From Clostridiaceae bacterium (GTDB lineage Bacteria > Bacillota > Clostridia > Oscillospirales > Acutalibacteraceae), in assembly GCA_016296885.1 (NCBI GenBank), contig JAEDHT010000013.1:1-50592 (forward strand): 50,592 nt of DNA, given 5' to 3'. Positions 17,085 to 24,811 of the stretch are shown here, piece after piece. Positions within the stretch are counted from its first letter, which is position 1, and each line of letters begins with the position of its first letter. The position numbers and the translations under genes were made by a program. The notes under the pieces are model-generated. The model saw only the letters and a list, made by a program, of their open reading frames with translations, was not told the DNA's origin and searched no databases.

Positions 17085-17738
17085 TTATTCATTGGTTGCA
17101 AGATAACATAAACACATCAAGCTATCTCGTAATTTTACCGTTTCAACATTTGTATCGGGATAATTCATTTTTATATTATAATCGCTAAAGTTCCAGAAAT
17201 TGTAGACGTTTGATTCATATAACTCTTCTACAACGGTTTCTGCTACATCACTTGGTATGCAAATAATAGCGGTGTGAACTTTGTTTATTCTACAAAAGCT
17301 CTTGACTTCATCTATTGACCGAATTTTTATTTCTCCAACGGTTTTATCAATAATATCTTCTGAATTATCAAATGCACCAATAAGTGAAAAACCACTATTT
17401 TCAAAATTCATGTGGTGAATCAGCGCTTTACCAAGGTTACCTACACCAACAAGTATTGCTTTATGCTGTTTGTCAACACCAATTATACGTTTTATTTCAC
17501 CGAGCAAAAATTCTATATTATATCCAAATCCTTGCTGGCCAAAACCACCGAAGAGTGAAAAATCTTGTCTGATCTGCGAGGCAGTGGTACCTGATAGCCT
17601 GGCAAGCTGAGAAGAAGATATTTTTAACTCTCCTTTTGCTTGTTGTTCGGTTAATATACGATAATATTTAGGTAATCTTTTAATTACTAGTGAGGATATT
17701 TTATTTTCGGAACGAAAAATATTATTTTGGTTTTCCAT
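17085..17738 (-). CDS. rex: redox-sensing transcriptional repressor Rex
   Basis: The 217-residue protein is Rex, a homodimeric repressor that leaves its operators when the NADH/NAD+ ratio rises and typically controls fermentation and respiration genes. An N-terminal winged helix (~10-75; KRLPKYYRIL, ARLSGTTASQIRQDFS, FGGFGQQGFGY) precedes a Rossmann NAD(H) domain with GVGNLG near residue 98 and the conserved AFDNS. The C-terminal swapped helix region is present. It lies 30 bases after the WYL regulator and 24 bases before the dockerin protease. No obvious Rex operator (TTGTGAA-n4-TTCACAA type) was noticed in adjacent spacers. Confidence 0.96.
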   Translation of the reverse strand: MENQNNIFRSENKISSLVIKRLPKYYRILTEQQAKGELKISSSQLARLSGTTASQIRQDFSLFGGFGQQGFGYNIEFLLGEIKRIIGVDKQHKAILVGVGNLGKALIHHMNFENSGFSLIGAFDNSEDIIDKTVGEIKIRSIDEVKSFCRINKVHTAIICIPSDVAETVVEELYESNVYNFWNFSDYNIKMNYPDTNVETVKLRDSLMCLCYLATNE

Positions 17739-17768
17739 AGTATTTCACCCACATTTAATTTAACTATA

Positions 17769-18767
17769 TCAGTTATTTAGGAAATCATTAATTTTATTCA
17801 ATCTCTCTATTAATTCTGATTTCAATTTTTCAGGAGATAATATCTCTATTTTGTCTGCATATGGCAGAAGCCAGTTTATAAGACCATCACTTATATTTAA
17901 CTCTAACGTAGTGGTTATTGAGGTGTTGCCCTTTTTTACAAAATCAATGTCTTCTCCGAATTTATCTGTAATTAAATCTAGGAGATAAGGCGGAAATTTC
18001 AATTTAACCTGTTCACTTTCACCGGAAAACGCCTCTACATTGAGCCTCACATATTCTGCCGTATCAAATTCCTCTTTTGAATAAACCTCAGAAACGTTAC
18101 GACATTCTTCATCGAGAATCTCTACCCTTTTCATCCTATCTATGCGATAATTTGCTATACTGTCATATTTTGCATAGTTGCCTGCAAGATAATATCTGTC
18201 GTCAAGCCAAAAAAGTCCATAAGGACTAACAATAAACTCTCTGCCATCGTCATTACATAGCTTTCCCTCTTTTATCACCTTATGATAATATACAAATTTT
18301 ATTTTCTTTTTATTTTTTATAGCCTCGTTTATTCTATCAACATTATAATATATCTCTTCATTTTTGAATTTTGAGCGATCGTCCATATATAACTCACTAG
18401 AAAAAGACTCTGCCTGATAAACACTTAAAAGTGATAATAAATGTTTCTTTAACTGCTGTGTTTTCTTCCTTGTTATAAAGGGAGTACCTTCAACTGCATC
18501 TATCAGTAGACGTATCTCAGGGAGTTCAAATTCTCGACTATCACAATAATATCCGTCTTTTTTTGAAGAGCCCCTGTTAATTTCATAACCACAACTGTTC
18601 AATGCAGCTATATCTTTATAGATGGAACGTCTCTCTGCCTTTATGCCTAGTTCTAAGAGTTTTTCTTCTATTTGAGAAGCATTGATGCAATGTTCGCAAT
18701 CTGAATATTTATGTAAAATTTCTAAGACTTTTAAAATCTGTATTCGTGAATTATTTTTTTCGTCCAT
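17769..18767 (-). CDS. WYL-domain transcriptional regulator
   Basis: This 332-residue YafY-type regulator has an N-terminal winged helix-turn-helix (~8-70; RIQILKVLEIL, ERRSIYKDIAALNSCGYEI), a linker, and a WYL domain (~140-310) with the PYGLFWLDDRYYLAG core followed by FREYR-like YRIDRMKRVEIL, and a C-terminal WCX-like region. WYL domains bind nucleic acid or nucleotide ligands. Its regulon is unknown; rex lies 30 bases downstream, so the two regulators are probably co-transcribed. The ribosome binding site before ATG 18767 is weak, while a 59-base spacer follows the preceding flavoprotein gene. Confidence 0.88.
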   Translation of the reverse strand: MDEKNNSRIQILKVLEILHKYSDCEHCINASQIEEKLLELGIKAERRSIYKDIAALNSCGYEINRGSSKKDGYYCDSREFELPEIRLLIDAVEGTPFITRKKTQQLKKHLLSLLSVYQAESFSSELYMDDRSKFKNEEIYYNVDRINEAIKNKKKIKFVYYHKVIKEGKLCNDDGREFIVSPYGLFWLDDRYYLAGNYAKYDSIANYRIDRMKRVEILDEECRNVSEVYSKEEFDTAEYVRLNVEAFSGESEQVKLKFPPYLLDLITDKFGEDIDFVKKGNTSITTTLELNISDGLINWLLPYADKIEILSPEKLKSELIERLNKINDFLNN

Positions 18768-18826
18768 ACTTATACATAGGCTTATATAGTACTTCCAATC
18801 TATTACACTAATAAGCTTGTCCTTTT

Positions 18827-20428
18827 CTAAAAGTATAATTTTTGATTAATAACAGCCTCAGCACATTTAATACCGTCTACAGCGGCAGATGTGATCCCGC
18901 CTGCATAACCGGCTCCCTCACCACATGGATACAAGCCTTTTATTTTTAAGGATTGCATACTATCATCCCTAAGAATTCGCACTGGTGATGAGCTTCTGGT
19001 TTCCGGTGCTGTCAGAACAGCATCGGGACAGTCAAAACCCTTTAACTTGTTTTGTAATATTTGTATTGCTTCTCTCATTGAGTCCGCAACAAAACCTGGC
19101 AAACAATCCGCTATATTAGTCAATTTCACACCAGGCAAATACGATGGTTTTACTTTTCCAAGTGAGCTAGATGATTTATTTTTCATAAAATCTCCGATAA
19201 GTGTGGCTGGAGCATGATAGTTTCCTCCACCTAATACAAAGGCGTCTTGCTCAATTTTACGTTGAAAATACATACCGGCAAGCGGGCTATCATAACCAAA
19301 GTCATCAGGATTAACGCCAACAAGCAAGGCACTGTTTGCATTATCATTGTCTCGGGCAAATTCACTCATACCGTTAGTCACAACTGTGTTTTTTTCGCTG
19401 GTGGCAGGAACTACATATCCTCCCGGACACATACAAAAAGTGTAGACTCCCCTACCATTTTTTAGATGGGCCGATAATTTATAATCAGCCGCACCAAGTA
19501 TATCTCTGTACTTATCTGTGCCATATTGAGCAATATCAATATCTTTTTGTAAGTGTTCAACTCTAGCTCCTATTGAAAATGGTTTTGAAGCAAGAGGAAC
19601 ACCCATCTGTTCTAACATTTCGAATGTATCTCTTGCACTGTGCCCTACTGCAAGAATTAGATCCTCACATTCAAGTATTATTTCCTTACCATTTCGCTCA
19701 TATGTAATAGATTTAACTTTATTTTCTATGGTATTTATTGATGTTAATTTGCTTTCAAATAGAAATTCTCCACCGAGGGATATAATTTTATTACGAATAT
19801 TCTTTACTGTTGGTGCAAGCTTATCAGTTCCTATATGAGGTTTAGCGCTAAAGAGAATCTCCTCGGGAGCACCATGTTCACAAAAAATCTGAAGTACTTT
19901 TCTTATTCGAGGATCTTTTATACCTGTGTTTAACTTTCCGTCTGAGAAGGTTCCGGCTCCACCCTCACCAAACTGAACGTTGCTCGTCTCATCAAAAATC
20001 GCATTAAATCTAAAATTGTCGATAGCCGTTCTTCTCTTATCCACATCATATCCACGTTCTAGCACTATTGGTTTTGCACCACACATTGCAAGAATATAAG
20101 CTGAAAATAATCCTGCAGGTCCGCTACCTATCACTACAGGACGCATAGCTTTGCAATATTTCCCAGGCAATTCATAGTTCTTTGTGCTTCCTTTTGCAAC
20201 ATTCTGTGATCTACACTTAGATAAAACTATATCTTCATCAACATTAACCTCAACATCAACTGTGAGTGAGTATTTTATGTCATTTTTCTTTCTGGCATCT
20301 ATTCCCTTTTTCACCAGTGTAATATTTATTATGTTATCTGACTTTAATTTTATCTTCTTTTCACAAGCCGATATTATGTCATTTTTTGTGTAACTTATGG
20401 GTAACTTGATATCTGATATACGTATCAT
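18827..20428 (-). CDS. FAD-dependent dehydrogenase, COG2509 family
   Basis: The 533-residue cytoplasmic flavoprotein is of the COG2509 group, whose substrate is unknown. A short N-terminal alpha/beta domain (~1-85) precedes the FAD-binding Rossmann motif VIGSGPAGLFSAY near residue 97. Conserved EGGAGTFSDGKLNT and the C-terminal PCGEGAGYAGGITSAAVDG (second FAD-contact region) follow. The ATG at 20428 overlaps the TGA of the preceding flavoprotein gene by 4 bases (ATGA), implying translational coupling and possibly a shared pathway. Confidence 0.87.
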   Translation of the reverse strand: MIRISDIKLPISYTKNDIISACEKKIKLKSDNIINITLVKKGIDARKKNDIKYSLTVDVEVNVDEDIVLSKCRSQNVAKGSTKNYELPGKYCKAMRPVVIGSGPAGLFSAYILAMCGAKPIVLERGYDVDKRRTAIDNFRFNAIFDETSNVQFGEGGAGTFSDGKLNTGIKDPRIRKVLQIFCEHGAPEEILFSAKPHIGTDKLAPTVKNIRNKIISLGGEFLFESKLTSINTIENKVKSITYERNGKEIILECEDLILAVGHSARDTFEMLEQMGVPLASKPFSIGARVEHLQKDIDIAQYGTDKYRDILGAADYKLSAHLKNGRGVYTFCMCPGGYVVPATSEKNTVVTNGMSEFARDNDNANSALLVGVNPDDFGYDSPLAGMYFQRKIEQDAFVLGGGNYHAPATLIGDFMKNKSSSSLGKVKPSYLPGVKLTNIADCLPGFVADSMREAIQILQNKLKGFDCPDAVLTAPETRSSSPVRILRDDSMQSLKIKGLYPCGEGAGYAGGITSAAVDGIKCAEAVINQKLYF

Positions 20429-21672
20429 TTATTCAGATCCTTTATAGAGTTTTTTGCAGCTATAAGTCCTGTAGAGAAAGCATAGTGAAGATTATAGCCT
20501 CCACAATCTCCATCTACATCGGTAATTTCACCTGCAAAATATAATCCTTTGATTTTTTTTGATTGCATCGTTGACATATCAATCTCATTACAATCAATTC
20601 CGCCAATGCTAACCTGAGCTTTGTTTTTGTCGGAAATACTTGACGGAGTGAATCTCATGTCGCATATTGTTTTTGACAATTTTTTTATTTCAACTTGACT
20701 TAATTCCCCGCATTGTCTTGACAAAGGAAGAATGTCTGCTGTTTTAAAAACAGCTTGTCCTATGCGTTTGTTAAGTATGCCAACAAAGAAGTTTTCAAGA
20801 GTTTGCTTAGGGTCAATCGTAATTTTATCTTTTATGAGATTAATTATTTGCTCTCTGTTAAATTCAGGCATAAAATTAACAGAAATATATATATTCTTCT
20901 CTTTTTTTGATAAAAGGCGGTTCACGTATGGGCTTAGCTGAAAAATACAAATACCCGATAAAGCACCATCTGCAAACTGTATCTCTCCATTTTCGCTTTT
21001 AATAGCTTGTCCGTTATGATACAGAGTAACATTGCAGATTGAGCGTATTCCCTTTAGCGATGAAAGAATTTTAGAATTCACAGGCACAGGTGCGAGTGAA
21101 GGTAATGGCGATATAATCTTATGACCTAATGCTTTGGCTATATCATATCCGGAACCATTTGCACCGAGCTTAGGAGATACAAATCCACCGCAAGCAATAA
21201 TTATTTTTTTAGCTTTTATCTGTTCATTTTTTGATTTAACTGCAAAAAGATTGTTTTGCTTTTCTATGTTTACAACTTCAAATTCTGTAAGTTCATGTTC
21301 AAATGTGTATTTACGCAACACATCAAGCACAGAAGATGCCTGCTCACAATACGGGTACACACGTCCTGATTGATCCTCACGTGTGAGTAGTCCAAGAGTG
21401 TTTAGTTGTTTTATTATAAAATTTGTATTATATTTTGATATAATATCTGCTATATACTTTGAGCCGGTTCCACGGTAATTATGCTGTGAGATATTCGAAT
21501 TTGTAAGGTTACATCTACCGTTACCTGTTGAAAGGAGTCGTTTTCCCACACGAGGCTCTTTTTCAAGTATAACATAGCTTGTATTGTGTGCGTTATTTTG
21601 AATATATGCAGCAGCAATGAGACCGGATGCTCCTCCGCCCACAATCGCAATGTCGTATATTTTATTTTTCAA
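20425..21672 (-). CDS. NAD(P)/FAD-dependent oxidoreductase, HI0933/BaiN-like family
   Basis: This 415-residue flavoprotein is of the HI0933-like (YhiN, COG2081) family. The FAD motif VGGGASGLIAAAYI is near residue 11, then KRLLSTGNGRCNLTNS, IIACGG, and the C-terminal YFAGEITDVDGDCGGYNLHYAFSTG. A family member, BaiN, acts in bile-acid dehydroxylation in some clostridia, but the group is broad and that role is not implied. The start is TTG at 21672 with GAGGGTG 7 bases upstream. It overlaps the next flavoprotein gene by 4 bases. Confidence 0.87.
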   Translation of the reverse strand: MKNKIYDIAIVGGGASGLIAAAYIQNNAHNTSYVILEKEPRVGKRLLSTGNGRCNLTNSNISQHNYRGTGSKYIADIISKYNTNFIIKQLNTLGLLTREDQSGRVYPYCEQASSVLDVLRKYTFEHELTEFEVVNIEKQNNLFAVKSKNEQIKAKKIIIACGGFVSPKLGANGSGYDIAKALGHKIISPLPSLAPVPVNSKILSSLKGIRSICNVTLYHNGQAIKSENGEIQFADGALSGICIFQLSPYVNRLLSKKEKNIYISVNFMPEFNREQIINLIKDKITIDPKQTLENFFVGILNKRIGQAVFKTADILPLSRQCGELSQVEIKKLSKTICDMRFTPSSISDKNKAQVSIGGIDCNEIDMSTMQSKKIKGLYFAGEITDVDGDCGGYNLHYAFSTGLIAAKNSIKDLNK

Positions 21673-21695
21673 GATCTGTCACCCTCTGAAAAATA

Positions 21696-22205
21696 TTATG
21701 CTGTGCCAACCATAGATGAGAACAAGCTTGGGAATCCATAGCATATTATGGTCATAATAGTTGCAGCAAGACATAGTCCAAGCAGAATTGTTGGTATAGA
21801 TTCTTTTAACTTAAACTTAAACAAAGCTGCTACAAGTGCACCTGTCCATGCTCCAGTCATCGGAAGAGGTATTCCTACGAAGAGAGTAAGACCAAATCTC
21901 TTGTGCTTCATTATGGATTTTGCGCTTTTATTTGCCTTTGCTTCTAGTTTATCTACTAGCTTTACTAACTTGGTATTACGAAGTACATTAAAAATTTTAT
22001 TTATAAAAAGTAGTATAAAAGGAATTGGTACGAAATTACCCAGCATACAAATAGGAATTGCTACGTTCATGTCAACTCCTAAAATAGCAGCAGCTATCAA
22101 TCCACCTCTAAGTTCCAAAACAGGAACCATAGAAATTAAAAATATAACAAGCTCATGTGGGACATTGCCAAACATCTCAATAATACTGTTTATAATTCCG
22201 CTCAA
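21696..22205 (-). CDS. small multidrug export family membrane protein (COG2426-like)
   Basis: The 169-residue protein has about four hydrophobic segments and matches the small putative export family (COG2426). Recognisable features are ELRGGLIAAAILG near the N-terminus, GNFVPIPFILLF and a PLPMTGAWTGALVAALF segment. Transport activity of this family is not well established. A GTG at 22214 overlaps the ribosome binding site GGAG, so the TTG at 22205, 8 bases after it, is taken as the start. It follows the flavin reductase gene closely and precedes the BaiN-like gene by 23 bases. Confidence 0.8.
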   Translation of the reverse strand: MSGIINSIIEMFGNVPHELVIFLISMVPVLELRGGLIAAAILGVDMNVAIPICMLGNFVPIPFILLFINKIFNVLRNTKLVKLVDKLEAKANKSAKSIMKHKRFGLTLFVGIPLPMTGAWTGALVAALFKFKLKESIPTILLGLCLAATIMTIICYGFPSLFSSMVGTA

Positions 22206-22217
22206 AACAAACACTCC

Positions 22218-22718
22218 TTATCTTGAATATGCTTCAACTATATCACCAACAAACATATAGTGATAATCGTCGTTATATTCTTTGTAAACTCTTTCATCAA
22301 TTACGCTATTCTCTGTGAGTTGTTGACGATACATCTTTTTACATACAAGCACTATTTTAGCTTCTTCAAAATATGGTGCAGACAAATCAAACCTTGCTGT
22401 AAGTCCGGTTTCATTTGCTTTATCGTAATCTCTTCCGGATTTTGTGCCACAAAACTTAAGGGCATCCCTATATTCATTATCGAAGAAACACAAAGTAAAA
22501 AATTCACTATCGTCTACAAATTCTAAAGTGTATCTCTGAGGGCGAATAAATGTAAATACTACATTTTTGTTCCAAAGAACACCCATACCGCCCCAACTTG
22601 CTGTCATAGTATTGTATTTTTGCTCATCACCGGCTGTAATAAGCATCCATTGCTTTCCTATCATATCAAATGGATTTAACTCCATTTGTAATAAATCTAT
22701 TCTCTTTAATTCTGACAT
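22218..22718 (-). CDS. flavin reductase / flavoredoxin family protein
   Basis: This 166-residue split-barrel flavoprotein resembles flavin reductase-like and flavoredoxin proteins that bind FMN. The pattern WMLITAGDEQKYNTMTASWGGMGVLWNKN, followed by FIRPQRYTLEFVDDSEFFTLCFF and CGTKSGRDYDK, is typical of the group. It probably moves electrons from NAD(P)H to flavin or acts as an FMN redox protein. A GAGGTGAGA ribosome binding site precedes the ATG. It sits in a run of redox flavoproteins upstream of rex. Confidence 0.87.
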   Translation of the reverse strand: MSELKRIDLLQMELNPFDMIGKQWMLITAGDEQKYNTMTASWGGMGVLWNKNVVFTFIRPQRYTLEFVDDSEFFTLCFFDNEYRDALKFCGTKSGRDYDKANETGLTARFDLSAPYFEEAKIVLVCKKMYRQQLTENSVIDERVYKEYNDDYHYMFVGDIVEAYSR

Positions 22719-22744
22719 AATCTCACCTCAAAAAAATATAAAAA

Positions 22745-22906
22745 TTATTTCTCTACCGAAATATTGCCCTCATCATCAATGATTATATGTTGACCTAGTT
22801 TTATGCCATCCGGAAGCTCATTTATTTGAATTCCATATAATTTTTTCTCTTTGTCCTCACAGATAGCCATACCTAATTCAAGTTTTGTTAGTTTTAATTT
22901 TTTCAT
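22745..22906 (-). CDS. 53-residue DUF3006-like small protein
   Basis: This small frame starts MKKLKLTKLE, contains GMAICED and INELPDGIKLGQHIIIDDEGN, and ends VEK. Its ATG (22906-22904) overlaps the TGA of the preceding ygiQ-like gene by 4 bases, GGAAAAAATGGAAG lies just upstream, and the spacing to the next gene is 26 bases, all consistent with a translated operon member. The pattern of a short beta strand with an acidic residue, then ELPxGIKxGQxI, resembles DUF3006 proteins of unknown function. It has no signal or membrane segment. Confidence 0.72.
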   Translation of the reverse strand: MKKLKLTKLELGMAICEDKEKKLYGIQINELPDGIKLGQHIIIDDEGNISVEK

Positions 22907-24792
22907 CTTCCATTTTTTCCTTTTTTCATATTACTCTTTTTTAATCTTTTATTTGATTTATTTCTGCTGTTAATATTAATTGTTTTGTTATTAATTTGCT
23001 GACGCACTGGCGTGACGAGGCAGTTCTTGCCTGTACCAATGAGGTCTGTACGTCCTGCTTTTGTAAGTGCTTTAATAACAAGAGCCTTATTCTTTGGAAG
23101 AAAATATTGGAGTAAGGCACGTTGCATTGCTTTGTCCTCAGCGGACTTTGCTACATATACTTCCTTCATAGTATATGGATCAACGCCTGTGTAAAACATA
23201 CACGTGGACACGGTACCCGGTGTGGGATAAAAATCCTGCACCTGTTCCGGGTGCAAATTTTCTTTCTTCAAAAATAATGCAAGCTCTATGGCTTCTTTAA
23301 GTCCTGATCCCGGATGGCTAGACATCAAATAAGGCACAAGGTATTGTTTTTTACCTTGCTGATTGGTGATTTTATAAAATTCATCAGCAAAGCGCTTATA
23401 CGTTTCTATATGAGGCTTACCCATTTTATCAAGAACTATAGCTGAACAATGTTCAGGAGCAACCTTGAGCTGACCACTAACATGATGTTGCACAAGTTCC
23501 CTGAAAAACTCTTTATCTTCATCCTCTATAAGATAATCAAAGCGTATACCGCTTCGTATAAATACTTTTTTTATTTTCGGGAGCTCTCTTATAGACCTGA
23601 GCATGTGTAAATATTCAGTGTGATCTACCTGGAGATTAGGACATGGTGTAGGTGCGAGACATTTTTTATCCTTACAAAGACCGAGCTTTTTTTGTTTCTC
23701 ACATGATGGAAGCCTGAAATTGGCAGTAGGGCCCCCTACATCATGCACATAACCCTTAAATCTAGGGTTTTCAGTAAGTTTTTTTACTTCATCGATTATA
23801 GATTGTTCGCTTCTGCAAGTAACGGCTCTGCCTTGATGAAAAGCTATAGAACAGAAGTTACATCCACCAAAACAACCTCTATTATGAGTTACAGAAAACT
23901 CAACTTCTTTTATTCCATTCACGCCTCCAAGCTCTTCATACATAGGATGATACATACGTTCATATGGTAACGAATACACCCAATCAAGCTCCTCAGTTGT
24001 GAGCGGTGGCATAGGAGGATTTTGCACAACCATAACATCACCATGACGCTGAACAATTGTCTTACCTCTCACAGCGTCTTGTTGTTGCATCTGTTTTTTG
24101 CAGGCAAGAGCATATTCTTTTTTGGATGTGCTTACCTGCTCAAATGATGGGCATATGCAGGCATCGTCTTGCTGATACTCTGTAGTGGAAACAGCATAGC
24201 AAATTCCTCTCATATCACGCATATCTGCTGGTTTCTCGCCATTATTAAGACGCTCTGCAAGCTCTATGGTTTGATTTTCGCCCATGCCAAATGAAAGTAT
24301 ATCAGCTTTACTATCAATCAGAATAGATGGTCTTACCTCATCGTCCCAATAGTCATAATGGGCAAATCTGCGAAGAGATGCCTCTAGTCCACCTATTATT
24401 ATGACACTATCAGGATAGATTCTTCTCACAATATTAGAATAAACTATTACTGCTCTATCCGGGCGTTTACCGGACTTATTACCTGCTGTGTATGGATCAT
24501 CGCTTCTACGTTTTTTTGCGGCTGTATAATGAGACACCATACTATCTATGTTGCCGGATGTTATTAAAAATCCTAATCTCGGTTTACCAAACTGCATAAA
24601 GTCTTTATCATTTTTCCAATTTGGCTGAGACAAGATAACTACTTTATAACCCTTAGCCTCTAGCACTCGTGAAAGAATAGACACACCAAAGCTAGGATGA
24701 TCTACATAGCTATCACCGGTGATAAAGACAAAATCAGGTTGTTCCCAGCCACGTGATAACATTTCTTCTCTTGTAACAGGTAAAAAATTCAT
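22903..24792 (-). CDS. YgiQ family radical SAM protein
   Basis: The 629-residue protein belongs to the YgiQ family of radical SAM enzymes, whose reaction is unknown. The N-terminal part has TGDSYVDHPSFG and VIIGGLEASLRR; the 4Fe-4S motif CFGGCNFC (CxxxCxxC) lies near the middle inside VTHNRG...SIAFHQGR; GVDPYT and a basic C-terminal tail rich in Lys and Asn close it. The open frame extends to 24834 within ftsK, but the ATG at 24792 begins the conserved MNFLPVTREE start and has GGACGG upstream. The stop overlaps the ATG of the next small gene. Confidence 0.93.
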   Translation of the reverse strand: MNFLPVTREEMLSRGWEQPDFVFITGDSYVDHPSFGVSILSRVLEAKGYKVVILSQPNWKNDKDFMQFGKPRLGFLITSGNIDSMVSHYTAAKKRRSDDPYTAGNKSGKRPDRAVIVYSNIVRRIYPDSVIIIGGLEASLRRFAHYDYWDDEVRPSILIDSKADILSFGMGENQTIELAERLNNGEKPADMRDMRGICYAVSTTEYQQDDACICPSFEQVSTSKKEYALACKKQMQQQDAVRGKTIVQRHGDVMVVQNPPMPPLTTEELDWVYSLPYERMYHPMYEELGGVNGIKEVEFSVTHNRGCFGGCNFCSIAFHQGRAVTCRSEQSIIDEVKKLTENPRFKGYVHDVGGPTANFRLPSCEKQKKLGLCKDKKCLAPTPCPNLQVDHTEYLHMLRSIRELPKIKKVFIRSGIRFDYLIEDEDKEFFRELVQHHVSGQLKVAPEHCSAIVLDKMGKPHIETYKRFADEFYKITNQQGKKQYLVPYLMSSHPGSGLKEAIELALFLKKENLHPEQVQDFYPTPGTVSTCMFYTGVDPYTMKEVYVAKSAEDKAMQRALLQYFLPKNKALVIKALTKAGRTDLIGTGKNCLVTPVRQQINNKTININSRNKSNKRLKKSNMKKGKNGR

Positions 24793-24811
24793 GAAAATTA
24801 ACCGTCCGTTT

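Noticed and set aside
21748..22260. 170-codon plus-strand frame opposite the small exporter gene
   Set aside because: The minus-strand frame has the family pattern, ribosome binding site and operon spacing. The plus frame has none of these.
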